Below, piece by piece: positions 1-9,389 of a DNA stretch of 64,000 nucleotides. How positions within the stretch are numbered: position 1 is the first letter of the stretch; each line of letters opens with the position of its first letter. The DNA is from JBDIAG01 sp963835085 (GTDB taxonomy: Bacteria > Actinomycetota > Actinomycetes > Actinomycetales > CAWJMD01). The notes beneath the pieces were generated by a model. The model made no database searches. It was not told the DNA's origin and saw nothing but the letters and a program-made list of their open reading frames with translations. The DNA lies in NCBI GenBank assembly GCA_963835085.1, contig CAWIED010000001.1, positions 1,178,001 through 1,242,000 of the forward strand, in the 5' to 3' direction. The position numbers and the translations under genes were made by a program.

Positions 1-606
1 AGCGAGGCCGCCTGGCGAGGAGCCTTTCTGGCGCGTGGTTCGCTCACCGAGCCCGGCCGCTCGGCAAGCCTGGAGATCACCTGTCCCGGCCCCGAAGCAG
101 CGCTGGCTCTCGTCGGTGCCGCACGCCGGATGGGGATCGCCACCAAACCCCGTGAGGTGCGTGGGGTCGACCGCGTGGTCATCCGCGACGGCGACGCGAT
201 CGGCGCCATGCTCACCCACCTTGGCGCCCACGCCACGTTCCTCGACTGGGAAGAGCGCCGGATGCGACGCGAGGTCCGTGCTACCGCCAACCGGCTGGCC
301 AACTTCGACGACGCCAACCTCCGCCGGTCGGCTCGCGCCGCCGTGGCGGCCGGTGCCCGGGTCGAACGGGCCCTGGAGATCCTGGGCGACGACATCCCCG
401 ATCATCTGCGAGTGGCAGGTCAGCTCCGGCTCGAGCACAAGCAGGCATCGTTGGAAGAGCTGGGCCAGTTGGCGAGCCCTGCGATGACGAAAGACGCTGT
501 CGCAGGCCGAATTCGGCGTCTCCTGGCGATGGCAGACCGACGGGCCGGCGAGCTCGGCATAGCCGGCACCGACGCCAACGTGACTCCCGACATGCTCGAC
601 AACTGA
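1..606 (+). CDS. whiA: WhiA, sporulation/cell-division regulator (5' end outside window)
   Basis: This is the C-terminal part of WhiA, a DNA-binding protein related to LAGLIDADG homing endonucleases. It governs the onset of sporulation septation in streptomycetes and is kept in non-sporulating Gram-positives. The reading frame is open from base 1, with no start in the window, and includes AWRGAFLARGSL at the 5' edge. The helix-turn-helix follows around RRMRREVRATANRLANFD, and the end holds the conserved LEELGQLASPAMTKDAVAGR segment. Position directly before gap-pgk-tpiA-secG is the usual actinobacterial order. About 200 C-terminal residues are visible. Identification is firm; the true start lies upstream. 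Confidence 0.93.
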   Translation, partial: SEAAWRGAFLARGSLTEPGRSASLEITCPGPEAALALVGAARRMGIATKPREVRGVDRVVIRDGDAIGAMLTHLGAHATFLDWEERRMRREVRATANRLANFDDANLRRSARAAVAAGARVERALEILGDDIPDHLRVAGQLRLEHKQASLEELGQLASPAMTKDAVAGRIRRLLAMADRRAGELGIAGTDANVTPDMLDN

Positions 607-866
607 GGCCTGCGCCCGGCCCGTCCGGGTTCGCGGCTGCGCTTCCGAGGGCTCGTGTCCAGCGATCTGCTGTGGCCAGACGGCACCCGGGTGGACGTCC
701 AGATCTGGCCCCTTGCACCTGCCCCCATGGCAATGGCGGCCGGAAAACTCGTGCCGGGATTTCGCCCAGCGGTGTTCCCCCAAAGGTCACGGTTTGGACT
801 AGGGTCGGTGCTGACCCGAGATCAGACTGGCCCGCCCCGGGCCGGCTCAACGAAATAGGAGCGCAC

Positions 867-1871
<1,005 letters not shown>

Positions 1872-1908
1872 AGCGTTTCCACTCCTGAGCACCGCTGAAC
1901 AACGCGAT

Positions 1909-1948
1909 GACCGACGCCGGACGGGGTTTACTCGTCCGGCGTCGGGTC
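1909..1948 (+). terminator. Strong hairpin between gap and pgk
   Basis: Arms GACCGACGCCGGACG and CGTCCGGCGTCGGGTC pair with one bulged G around a loop of about nine bases. No U-tract follows, so it may stop transcription weakly, or process or stabilise the gap message rather than end it fully. Confidence 0.6.
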
Positions 1949-2082
1949 GTTCCGGGCCGGATTGCTGCCTGCGCCCGTGGCTGGTGCCAGACGCCCGTCC
2001 GGGCCCTCGATTTGGTTCGCGCAACCCCACGCGAACAGCTCTCTCATCTCGACAACCCTTCTGCTGGAGGCTGATTCATTTC

Positions 2083-3297
2083 ATGGCCACACTTCTCGAC
2101 ATCGACAGCCTGGGCGACCTCGCCGGTCGCACCGTGCTCGTCCGCAGTGACCTCAATGTGCCGCTCGACGGCAAGACCATCACCGACGACGGCCGCATCA
2201 AGGCGTCGCTGCCCACCTGGCGGCGGTTGCTCGACGCCGGCGCCAAGGTCGTCGTCTGCGCGCACCTCGGCCGACCGAAGGGTGCTCCCGAAGACAAGTA
2301 CTCCCTCGGCCCGGTAGCCGACCGGATGCGCGAACTGCTGCCCGGCGTCGACATCACCTTCGCCTCCGACACCGTGGGCGAGTCGGCCAAGGCAGCCGTC
2401 GCCGCCGCGCAGCCCGGCAGCATCGTGCTGCTCGAGAACCTGCGCTTCAACCCCGGCGAGACCTCCAAGGACGAGGCCGAACGCAGCGCCTTCGCCGACG
2501 AGCTCGCGGCCCTCGTGGGTGCCGACGGCGCTGTGGTGAGCGATGGCTTCGGCGTGGTGCACCGCAAGCAGGCCTCGGTGTACGACATCACCAAGAAGCT
2601 CCCGCACGCGGCGGGCGGCCTGGTGGCGGCCGAGGTCGAGGTGCTCAAGAAGCTCACGGCCAACCCCGAGCGGCCCTACGCCGTGGTGCTGGGCGGCTCC
2701 AAGGTCTCCGACAAGCTCGGCGTCATCGACAACCTGCTGGGGGTGGCCGACCGGTTGCTCATCGGCGGTGGCATGGTCTTCACCTTCCTTGCCGCTCAGG
2801 GCCACGAGGTGGGCAAGTCGCTGCTCGAACGCGATCAGATCGAGACGGTCAAGGGCTACCTCAAGTCCGCGCAAGACAAGGGCGTCGAGATCGTGCTGCC
2901 GGTCGACATCGTGGCGGCCACGGAGTTCTCGGCCGACGCCGATCACGAGGTGGTCGCCGCCGACGCCATCCCGGCAGACCGGATTGGCCTCGACATCGGC
3001 CCCGAGTCGGGCAAGTTGTTCGCCGAGAAGCTGTCCGATACCAAGACGGTCTTCTGGAATGGGCCGATGGGCGCCTTCGAGATGGCCCCCTACGCGGCCG
3101 GCACCAAGGCGGTGGCCGAGGCACTGGCCGGTGCCGAGACGTTCTCGGTGATCGGCGGCGGCGACTCGGCGGCCGCGGTGCGCCAGCTCGGCTTCGCCGA
3201 CTCCGACTTCGGGCACATCTCCACCGGCGGCGGCGCCAGCCTGGAGTACCTGGAAGGCAAGGAACTGCCCGGAATCACTGCGCTCGAGGCTGACTGA
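2083..3297 (+). CDS. pgk: Phosphoglycerate kinase
   Basis: Cytosolic glycolytic kinase that transfers phosphate from 1,3-bisphosphoglycerate to ADP. The protein has 404 residues, typical for bacteria. The N-terminal substrate-binding motif VLVRSDLNVPL is followed by the basic patch HLGRPKG. The C-terminal nucleotide-binding region contains FWNGPMGAFE and SVIGGGDSAAAV, and the end carries HISTGGGASLEYLEG. The ATG at 2083 is supported by homology from MATLLDIDSLGDL onward; GGAGG lies 12 bases before it, a rather long spacing. It sits 211 bases after gap and 93 bases before tpiA. Confidence 0.97.
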   Translation: MATLLDIDSLGDLAGRTVLVRSDLNVPLDGKTITDDGRIKASLPTWRRLLDAGAKVVVCAHLGRPKGAPEDKYSLGPVADRMRELLPGVDITFASDTVGESAKAAVAAAQPGSIVLLENLRFNPGETSKDEAERSAFADELAALVGADGAVVSDGFGVVHRKQASVYDITKKLPHAAGGLVAAEVEVLKKLTANPERPYAVVLGGSKVSDKLGVIDNLLGVADRLLIGGGMVFTFLAAQGHEVGKSLLERDQIETVKGYLKSAQDKGVEIVLPVDIVAATEFSADADHEVVAADAIPADRIGLDIGPESGKLFAEKLSDTKTVFWNGPMGAFEMAPYAAGTKAVAEALAGAETFSVIGGGDSAAAVRQLGFADSDFGHISTGGGASLEYLEGKELPGITALEAD

Positions 3298-3390
3298 CCT
3301 CGCACTCACCCACCGAGGGCGGCCGGCTCCGGCCATCCGCCCCCGACGACCCTGACCGGGCACGAAGCCCGGCGGAAAGGCTGAACAGAC

Positions 3391-4179
3391 ATGGCACGTA
3401 CCCCCTTGATGGCCGGCAACTGGAAGATGAACCAAGACCACGTACAGGCCACGCACACCGTGCAGAAGCTGGCGTGGACGCTGTCGGACGCCAAGCACGA
3501 CGCCTCGACGGTCGAGGTCGCCGTCATGGTGCCCTTCACCGATCTGCGCACCGTGCAGACCCTCGTCGACGGCGACAAGCTCGACCTCAAGTATGGCTCA
3601 CAAGACATCTCCGAGCACGACTCGGGCGCCTACACCGGTGAGATCTCGGGCGAGATGCTGGCCAAGCTCGGCTGCGCTTACGCGGTGGTGGGTCACTCGG
3701 AGCGTCGCGAGTACCACGGTGAGACCGACGAGACGGTCGCCAAGAAGGCCGCCGCGGCCCACAAGGTGGGCATCACGCCCATCGTGTGCGTGGGGGAGGG
3801 CCTCGACATCCGCAAGGAGGGCCGCCAGGTGGAGTACACGGTGAATTCCCTCGACGGCTCGCTCGCGGGGCTGACGGCTGAGCAGGTCGCCGGCACGGTC
3901 ATCGCGTATGAGCCCGTCTGGGCTATCGGCACTGGCGAGGTAGCCACCCCTGCCGACGCGCAGGAGGTCTGTGGCGCCATCCGCGCGCGGCTGTCCGAGG
4001 TGCATGGTGCCGAGGTAGGCGACGCCGTTCGCGTGCTCTACGGCGGTTCGGTGAAGTCGTCCAACGTGGCGGCGATCATGGCCGAGACCGACGTCGACGG
4101 CGCGCTGGTGGGTGGCGCCAGCCTCGACCCCGAGGAGTTCGCCAAGATCGCCCGGTACCAGTCTCACCAGACCGGCTGA
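3391..4179 (+). CDS. tpiA: Triose-phosphate isomerase
   Basis: Interconverts dihydroxyacetone phosphate and glyceraldehyde-3-phosphate, and so also receives carbon from the glycerol genes found later in the window. The 262-residue protein is a complete TIM barrel. It has the N-terminal Asn/Lys pair in MAGNWKMN, the electrophilic His in VVGHSERR, the catalytic Glu in AYEPVWAIGTG and the phosphate loop in LYGGSVKSSN. GGAAAGG lies ten bases before the ATG. A perfect 28-base palindrome 21 bases after the stop probably ends the gap-pgk-tpiA unit. Confidence 0.97.
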   Translation: MARTPLMAGNWKMNQDHVQATHTVQKLAWTLSDAKHDASTVEVAVMVPFTDLRTVQTLVDGDKLDLKYGSQDISEHDSGAYTGEISGEMLAKLGCAYAVVGHSERREYHGETDETVAKKAAAAHKVGITPIVCVGEGLDIRKEGRQVEYTVNSLDGSLAGLTAEQVAGTVIAYEPVWAIGTGEVATPADAQEVCGAIRARLSEVHGAEVGDAVRVLYGGSVKSSNVAAIMAETDVDGALVGGASLDPEEFAKIARYQSHQTG

Positions 4180-4200
4180 CCCGAAGGCAAGAGACGCTAT

Positions 4201-4231
4201 GACAGGAGGGCCGATCGGCCCTCCTGTCTTT
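4201..4231 (+). terminator. Intrinsic terminator after tpiA
   Basis: Bases 4201-4228 form a perfect palindrome with arms GACAGGAGGGCC and GGCCCTCCTGTC around GATC, followed directly by TTTG. This is the clearest intrinsic terminator in the glycolytic block. Confidence 0.85.
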
Positions 4232-4388
4232 GGGCGCGCCCGGAAGCAACCACTGCGCTTGTTCCTGGGCGCGCCGTTAGTTCACGGGACGTGAACCTGG
4301 CGGGGACATCCGCAAGAGTGGCGCTCGGTGGCAGCCAGGCTTGGTAGGCTGTCGAAGTTGTCCGTTCTCCGTCATGTCAGGACCCCAC

Positions 4389-4643
4389 GTGTCAGTGCTT
4401 CGCATTTCCCTGCTCGTCATCCTCGTGTTGACGAGTCTGTTCCTGACCTTGCTGATCCTTCTCCACAAGGGTCGCGGTGGCGGCTTGTCTGACATGTTCG
4501 GCGGAGGCATGACAGGCGGCGCCGCCAGTTCAGGGGTCGCCGAGCGCAACCTCAATCGCATCACCGTCGCCATAGCCGTGGTGTGGTCGGTGGCGATCGT
4601 TCTGCTGAACGTGCTCGAGCGGTTCGCACCTTCCGGCCGTTGA
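4389..4643 (+). CDS. secG: Preprotein translocase subunit SecG
   Basis: Small inner-membrane subunit of the SecYEG channel. The 84-residue product has two membrane segments, about residues 4-22 and 56-76. They are joined by the conserved cytosolic loop HKGRGGGLSDMFGGG. The GTG at 4389 is preferred: CAGGA lies six bases upstream and the sequence then runs straight into the first membrane helix. An ATG at 4374 would add five residues. TAGGCT at 4345-4350 is a possible -10. Placement between tpiA and rbpA is common in Actinobacteria. Confidence 0.93.
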   Translation: MSVLRISLLVILVLTSLFLTLLILLHKGRGGGLSDMFGGGMTGGAASSGVAERNLNRITVAIAVVWSVAIVLLNVLERFAPSGR

Positions 4644-4795
4644 GTCGCCGGTCGAGGTTGACCCTAGGGTCTGGGCACGCAACCTGATCGTTGCCCAATC
4701 GGGGAGTTACATCGCCACGTTGGTGTCATGACAAGAGGGCATGATGTGGTGAGATCGTGTCGACGACTGAACGTCGAGGATGAAGGAGAGCGACA

Positions 4796-5152
4796 GTGGC
4801 TGGTGGAAACGCGATTCGGGGTAGCCGGGTTGGTGCCGGACCCATGGGCGAGGCCGAACGTGGAGAATCTGCACCCCGGGTGCTGATCTCCTACTGGTGT
4901 GCCAACGGGCATGAGACCCGTCCCAGCTTTGCCGACGACGGCCAGGCTCAGGCACCCGAGATGTGGGACTGTCCGCGGTGTGGTCTGCCGGCGGGCCAAG
5001 ACAAAGAGAACCCGCCCATTGCGCCCCGCAACGAGCCGTACAAGACGCACCTCGCCTACGTGAAGGAGCGTCGTTCCGAGGTAGACGGCGAGGCCATCCT
5101 CACCGGAGGCCCTCGAGGCACTGAGGGCCAAGAACATCGTTCGCTGATCTGA
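4796..5152 (+). CDS. rbpA: RNA polymerase-binding protein RbpA
   Basis: Actinobacterial transcription factor that binds RNA polymerase and group 1/2 sigma factors and stabilises the open complex. The protein has 118 residues. The N-terminal tail contains AIRGSRVGAGPMGEAERGE. The core carries the zinc-type set CANGHE and WDCPRCG, and the C-terminal sigma-interaction helix contains KTHLAYVKERRS. The GTG start is preceded by GAAGGAGAG five bases upstream. Family identity is firm. I cannot see a recognisable stress sigma-factor promoter in the 150 bases before it. Confidence 0.94.
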   Translation: MAGGNAIRGSRVGAGPMGEAERGESAPRVLISYWCANGHETRPSFADDGQAQAPEMWDCPRCGLPAGQDKENPPIAPRNEPYKTHLAYVKERRSEVDGEAILTGGPRGTEGQEHRSLI

Positions 5153-5280
5153 GCGAGCGCCGAATCCATCGGTCTCCGGCACCCCTCACCCAACCGTTGC
5201 GCAACCTGATGACGCTCGGCACCATGCCCGCGGTGGAGTAGCACGTCTCCTATTCCTCTAGAAGGTGGGCACCCGCGCCG

Positions 5281-5286
5281 TACACT
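5281..5286 (+). promoter_or_regulatory. -10 box of a leaderless promoter for the antitoxin gene
   Basis: TACACT ends six bases before the ATG at 5293, and no ribosome binding site is present, so transcription should begin at the start codon. Confidence 0.55.
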
Positions 5287-5292
5287 TGGGGC

Positions 5293-5544
5293 ATGGCATT
5301 CAAGGCTGATGAGGTTTACGAGGCCGGGCTCGAGCTCGAGCTCGATGAGCGGACCGTCGTCGCTCACCGTCTCCTGGCTAGCCTGCACTCGGAGGAGAGC
5401 CCTGACCAGTCTGAGATTGACGCCGACTGGCTCGAACAGATCGGTTCTCGAGTCGACGACATCGTGAATGGCAAAGTCGAGCTGGCCAGCTTCGAAGAGG
5501 CGCGGGCTAAGGCGCGTGCGCTGCTGGACGACCTGCGCAAGTGA
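5293..5544 (+). CDS. Addiction-module antitoxin (TIGR02574-type)
   Basis: Small acidic protein of 83 residues that matches the putative addiction-module component family, the usual partner of RelE/ParE toxins. The features seen are an N-terminal segment ending VVAHRLLASLHSEE and a C-terminal acidic helix SFEEARAKARALLDDLRK. It would neutralise the downstream toxin and probably repress its own promoter. The stop overlaps the toxin GTG by four bases (GTGA), so the two are translationally coupled. The promoter looks leaderless. The pair lies between rbpA and the pentose phosphate operon, in a place where related genomes usually have housekeeping genes. Confidence 0.75.
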   Translation: MAFKADEVYEAGLELELDERTVVAHRLLASLHSEESPDQSEIDADWLEQIGSRVDDIVNGKVELASFEEARAKARALLDDLRK

Positions 5545-5857
5545 CGCTTCGCCCAAGCATTCATCCGGAGGCTGACGCGGAGTTTCTTGATGCCATTCGC
5601 TACTACGAGACCCAGGAAGCTGGACTCGGCGACGATGTAGATGCGGAGATTGCGCGGGCCGTCGACGACGCGCTGTGGAATCCCGATGCCTGGCCGAAGT
5701 TCCCCGGCTGGGATCGGCTGCCCGTCGTTCGGAGCAGGGAAGTCGACGTCTTCCTTACCGGGTCATCTACTTCGTGAGCCACGACGAATTGGTAATCGTC
5801 GCCTTCGCGCATCAGAGCCGCCGGCCCGGCTATTGGAAACACCGAGTCGCAGGCTGA
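5541..5857 (+). pseudogene. RelE/ParE-type toxin interrupted by a frameshift
   Basis: The toxin gene begins at the GTG overlapping the antitoxin stop and encodes SIHPEADAEFLDAIRYYE, typical of RelE/ParE toxins. The frame continues to REVDVF and then runs out of homology, stopping at 5777. The expected C-terminus, starting PYRVIYFV and ending RRPGYWKHRVAG, continues one frame over from about 5753 to 5857. Adding a single C in the run TTCCTT at 5751-5756 restores one protein of about 105 residues. The product as written should be inactive. A sequencing error or ribosomal slippage are alternatives. Confidence 0.75.
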
Positions 5858-5858
5858 T

Positions 5859-5883
5859 GCCGGGCCGCTCTCGAGAGCCCGGC
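5859..5883. terminator. Hairpin between convergent toxin and pnuC genes
   Basis: Arms GCCGGGC and GCCCGGC enclose a further CTCTCGAGAG palindrome. The site lies between two convergent genes and could serve both strands. Confidence 0.55.
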
Positions 5884-5889
5884 GCGCCG

Positions 5890-6558
5890 TTACCTCACGT
5901 CGGTCGCCGGCTCGATGGGTGACGAGATGGTCTGCCGCGACTGAGTCGCCCAGTTGCGGATACCGATCACGACCATCACGAAGAAGACGCCATACACGAT
6001 GCCCGAGAAGTACAGGCCTGACGACCAGGCGAGTGGCACGCCGATCAGATCGACAGCCAGCCAGACGAACCAGAACTCCACGAGCCGCCGCGCCTGCGCA
6101 TACATCGCGAGCACCGAGCCAACGAAGATCCAGGAGTCGGAGAGCACGAGGTGCCAAGGGGCGCCGGGGTAGAACGAGGCGTTCGTGGCGTGTAACAGGG
6201 CGCCGAAGGCCGCGGTGCCGGCCAGCATGGCAACCACCAGAACCACCCGCTCGGTCCACGTGGCCCACCGAACGGTGATAGTGCCGGTCTCGGCGCGGTT
6301 GGCACGCCATCGCGACCACCCCCACAGAGCGGCCCCGATGATGACGACCTGCCGTGCCGCGTTGCCGCCCAGATGCGCCGACACACTGGCGGCCAGCAGC
6401 AGGAGCGAGCCGACGATCTGCACGGGCCACGCGATCATCAACCGGCGCAAAGCCAACACCACAGTGGCAAGTGCCAGCAGGTTTCCGACGAAATCAGACC
6501 AGCGCACCTGTAGGCCGAACAGCGGGAACGTCGAGTTGAGCCAGTCGAACCAGGTCAC
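5890..6558 (-). CDS. pnuC: PnuC-family nicotinamide riboside transporter
   Basis: Membrane facilitator for an NAD precursor, usually nicotinamide riboside, which is trapped by intracellular phosphorylation. The 222-residue protein has about seven hydrophobic segments. It ends with the family-typical stretch QARRLVEFWFVWLAVDLIGV, then GLYFSGIVYGVFF. I start it at the GTG at 6558, where VTWFDWLN begins; longer reading into opcA is non-homologous. It begins 12 bases after the opcA stop, so it is the last gene of the tkt-tal-zwf-opcA unit. The place is commonly taken by pgl in other actinobacteria. The exact substrate is inferred. Confidence 0.85.
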   Translation of the reverse strand: MTWFDWLNSTFPLFGLQVRWSDFVGNLLALATVVLALRRLMIAWPVQIVGSLLLLAASVSAHLGGNAARQVVIIGAALWGWSRWRANRAETGTITVRWATWTERVVLVVAMLAGTAAFGALLHATNASFYPGAPWHLVLSDSWIFVGSVLAMYAQARRLVEFWFVWLAVDLIGVPLAWSSGLYFSGIVYGVFFVMVVIGIRNWATQSRQTISSPIEPATDVR

Positions 6559-6569
6559 GATGTAGAACG

Positions 6570-7778
6570 CTAGCCGGGAGGAGCGTCGGTGACGGTCGAC
6601 GTGGCCGCAGCCGACGTCGCCGGTGTCGACGTGGCCGGTGTCGACGTGGCCGTACCCTTCTTGGCAGCACTGCTTTTGGTGGCACTGCGCTTGGTGGCAC
6701 GGCTCACCCGCGCGGAGTTCGCTGACGCGGCGGCCGAGGTTCTCTGGGCTGCGGCTGCCTTGGTGTCCGGCGCGCTCGATCTCGTCGCAGTCGATCCGGA
6801 CTCGACTGCACCAGAGGCGGCTGAACGAGCACGGACAGACGCCGACCGCCGGTAGTTGGCTGGATCGACCAGCGGCAGCCCCAACGTGACGACCTCGCCA
6901 TAGACGTCGTCCGGATCGAGTCGACGCAGTTCCTCGGCGATGCACTCATCGTCATTGCGCCTGGTCAGCGAGACCTCCCGAACCGGCTGGCCGGGCTGGG
7001 TCAGCACCGCGATGCTCGATCGCTCTGGACGGTTCAACGACAGCACGCCGGAGGGCCGGTGCAACTCGACCCCGACGAGACCCGAACCGGGCGCCGTGCG
7101 GCTCAGCGTCGCTGGCGCCTGCAGGTAATAGGCCAGCCAGGCGGCCAACAGCTCGGTGCTGGGAGAGTCGGAAGCCCCCTTGACGACGATCGAGGTGACC
7201 GGCTCGTACGGCGGCTGGTCGAGGGCCGCGGCCAACAGCGAACGCCAGCGGGTGATCCGCGTCCATCCCAGGTCGGTGTCGCCGGGGCGATGGGCGGCGG
7301 CAAGCTTGGCCAACGCCTGCCGAGGGCGCTTGGCTCGTGAAGAGTCACTGACCCGACGCTGGGCGAGGCGTCCGATCGGATCTGCGGACAGATCGGCCGG
7401 CGGATCGCCCGGCCACCACGCGACCACCGGTGTATCCGGTAGCAGCAGCGGCATGATCATCGCCTCGGCGTGCTTGGACAACTCACCATAGGTACGCAAG
7501 ACGATGACCTCGCTGGCGCCGGCGTCACCACCGATCCGGATCTGGGCGTCGAGCCGGGCCGCACCGCGCGCAGAGCCTCGGGCGATCACCAACACCCGGC
7601 ATGGGTGGTCTCGGCTGGCCGAGTTGGCAGCCTCGATGGCCTCTTCAGCATCTGCATCCTCGGTGCAGATCACCAGGTTGAGCACCCGGCCAAGAGCGAT
7701 GGAACCGCCTTGCTCGCGGATCTCCATCAGTTTGCGGATGACCGCCGAGGTGGAGGTCGAAGAGAGGTCGATGATCAC
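6570..7778 (-). CDS. opcA: Glucose-6-phosphate dehydrogenase assembly protein OpcA
   Basis: Accessory protein needed for assembly or redox control of glucose-6-phosphate dehydrogenase. The family core spans about residues 1-315, starting MIIDLSSTSTSAVIRKLMEI and including PLLLPDTPVVAWWPG and LDPDDVYGEVVTLGL. It overlaps the zwf stop by four bases (ATGA), fitting a stoichiometric partner. Odd feature: the last ~85 residues are low-complexity Ala/Ser/Thr/Lys with repeated TSTPA units, making the protein 402 residues instead of the usual 300-370. The tail is probably disordered. Identity of the core is secure. Confidence 0.92.
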   Translation of the reverse strand: MIIDLSSTSTSAVIRKLMEIREQGGSIALGRVLNLVICTEDADAEEAIEAANSASRDHPCRVLVIARGSARGAARLDAQIRIGGDAGASEVIVLRTYGELSKHAEAMIMPLLLPDTPVVAWWPGDPPADLSADPIGRLAQRRVSDSSRAKRPRQALAKLAAAHRPGDTDLGWTRITRWRSLLAAALDQPPYEPVTSIVVKGASDSPSTELLAAWLAYYLQAPATLSRTAPGSGLVGVELHRPSGVLSLNRPERSSIAVLTQPGQPVREVSLTRRNDDECIAEELRRLDPDDVYGEVVTLGLPLVDPANYRRSASVRARSAASGAVESGSTATRSSAPDTKAAAAQRTSAAASANSARVSRATKRSATKSSAAKKGTATSTPATSTPATSAAATSTVTDAPPG

Positions 7779-9319
7779 GGTCGCCTCCAGGTGCGCCCGT
7801 GCCGGGCCAGCATCTCATCGGCCGACGGCGGCCCCCAGCCGCCCGAATCGTATGGTTCGGGCATTGTCCCTAGGTCCTCCCAGTGCTGCAGGATCGGGTC
7901 GAGGATCTTCCACGACAACTCGACTTCCTCATGCCGTGGAAACAGCGGTGGATCACCGAGCAGTACGTCGAGGATGAGTCGCTCGTAAGCCTCGGCGGGG
8001 GAGTCGGTGAAGGAGTGGCCGTACCCGAAGTCCATGGTCACATCGCGCACCTCCATGGACGGCCCCGGCACCTTCGAGCCGAATCTGATCGTGACGCCCT
8101 CGTCGGGCTGGACCCGGATGACGATCGCGTTCTGGCCCAGCTCCTCGGTGGCGGTGTGCTCGAACGGTAGATGAGGGGCCTTCTTGAAGATCACCGCGAT
8201 CTCGGTGACCCGTCGGCCAAGCCGTTTGCCCGTCCGCAGATAGAACGGAACGCCGGCCCACCGGCGGGTTGCGATGTCGAGCCGGATCGCGGCGTACGTC
8301 TCGGTGGTCGACCTGGGGTTGATGCCGTCTTCCTGCAGATAGCCGACGACCTTCGACGTGCCCTGCCAACCGGCCGCGTACTGGCCGCGGGCGGTCTCGG
8401 CATCGAGATCGTCAGGCAGCCGAACCGCTGAGAGCACCTTCTCCTTCTCCGACCTCAGGTCGGACGCGTCGAACGAGACGGGCTCCTCCATGGCCGTCAG
8501 CGCCAGGAGCTGCAGCAGGTGGTTCTGGATGACGTCGCGGGCCGCGCCGATGCCGTCGTAGTAGCCCGCCCGGCCACCGATGCCCAGGTCTTCGGCCATC
8601 GTGATCTGCACGTGGTCGACATAGTTGGCATTCCAGATGGGTTCGTACAACTGGTTGGCAAAGCGCAATGCCAGCAGGTTCTGCACCGTCTCCTTGCCGA
8701 GGTAGTGGTCGATCCGGAATACCGAGTCGGGCGGAAACACCCGCTCTACAACGGTGTTCAGCTCTTGCGCACTCTGCAGATCGTGGCCGAACGGCTTCTC
8801 GATGACGACCCGGCGCCACATGTTCTCGTGCTGCTCGGCGAGGCCGTTGTCGGCCAACTGCTCGCACACCACGTCGAAGTACTTCGGTGGGATCGAGAGG
8901 TAGAACGCCGTGTTGCCTCCCGTGCCACGCGTCTCGGCGAGCTCACCGATGGTCTCGGCCAGGCGCCGGAAGCCCATATCGTCGACGAACTCGCCGGGCA
9001 CGAAGCGAAAGCCTTCCGAGAGGGTCTTCCACACCGATTCCTTGAAAGGCGTGCGGGCGTATCGCCGGACGGAGTCGTGCACGACCTCGACGAAGTCTTC
9101 GTTGGTCCAGTCGCGGCGGGCGAAGCCGATCAAGGAGAAGCCGGGCGGCAGCAGCCCCGACTGCGCCAGGTCGTAGATGGCCGGCATGAGCTTCTTGCGC
9201 GCGAGGTCACCCGTCACGCCGAAGAGCACGAGGCAGCAGGGGCCGGCGATCTTGGCGAGCCGCTTGTCGCGCGCATCGCGAAGCGGGTTGCGGTGCAGGC
9301 CGATGACGGCGGGGCTCAC
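7775..9319 (-). CDS. zwf: Glucose-6-phosphate 1-dehydrogenase
   Basis: First enzyme of the oxidative pentose phosphate pathway; oxidises glucose-6-phosphate with NADP. The 514-residue product has normal length. The nucleotide-binding motif is LFGVTGDLARKKL, followed by VVIEKPFGHD. The active-site signature RIDHYLGKE supplies the substrate-binding lysines and catalytic His. The start is GTG at 9319. The gene is followed by opcA with a four-base overlap and preceded by tal after a 70-base gap. Co-transcription with opcA and tal fits NADPH production. Confidence 0.97.
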   Translation of the reverse strand: MSPAVIGLHRNPLRDARDKRLAKIAGPCCLVLFGVTGDLARKKLMPAIYDLAQSGLLPPGFSLIGFARRDWTNEDFVEVVHDSVRRYARTPFKESVWKTLSEGFRFVPGEFVDDMGFRRLAETIGELAETRGTGGNTAFYLSIPPKYFDVVCEQLADNGLAEQHENMWRRVVIEKPFGHDLQSAQELNTVVERVFPPDSVFRIDHYLGKETVQNLLALRFANQLYEPIWNANYVDHVQITMAEDLGIGGRAGYYDGIGAARDVIQNHLLQLLALTAMEEPVSFDASDLRSEKEKVLSAVRLPDDLDAETARGQYAAGWQGTSKVVGYLQEDGINPRSTTETYAAIRLDIATRRWAGVPFYLRTGKRLGRRVTEIAVIFKKAPHLPFEHTATEELGQNAIVIRVQPDEGVTIRFGSKVPGPSMEVRDVTMDFGYGHSFTDSPAEAYERLILDVLLGDPPLFPRHEEVELSWKILDPILQHWEDLGTMPEPYDSGGWGPPSADEMLARHGRTWRRP

Positions 9320-9389
9320 CGCGCCCCGCCCGCCGCCGACTCGTGCACGGTGACAACCGATCCAGGTCGGCCTTCGAACAGCCGTCGAC

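Noticed and set aside
672..866. N-terminal extension of GAPDH by 65 residues
   Set aside because: The extension has no homology, whereas GTG 867 has a good ribosome binding site directly before the Rossmann motif.
2044..3498. Long minus-strand open frame (484 codons) opposite pgk
   Set aside because: High GC and third-position bias make long antisense frames common; the plus strand encodes complete pgk.
5541..5857. Programmed frameshift in the toxin gene
   Set aside because: No classical slippery heptamer followed by a stem-loop or pseudoknot is seen at the junction; a one-base deletion is simpler.
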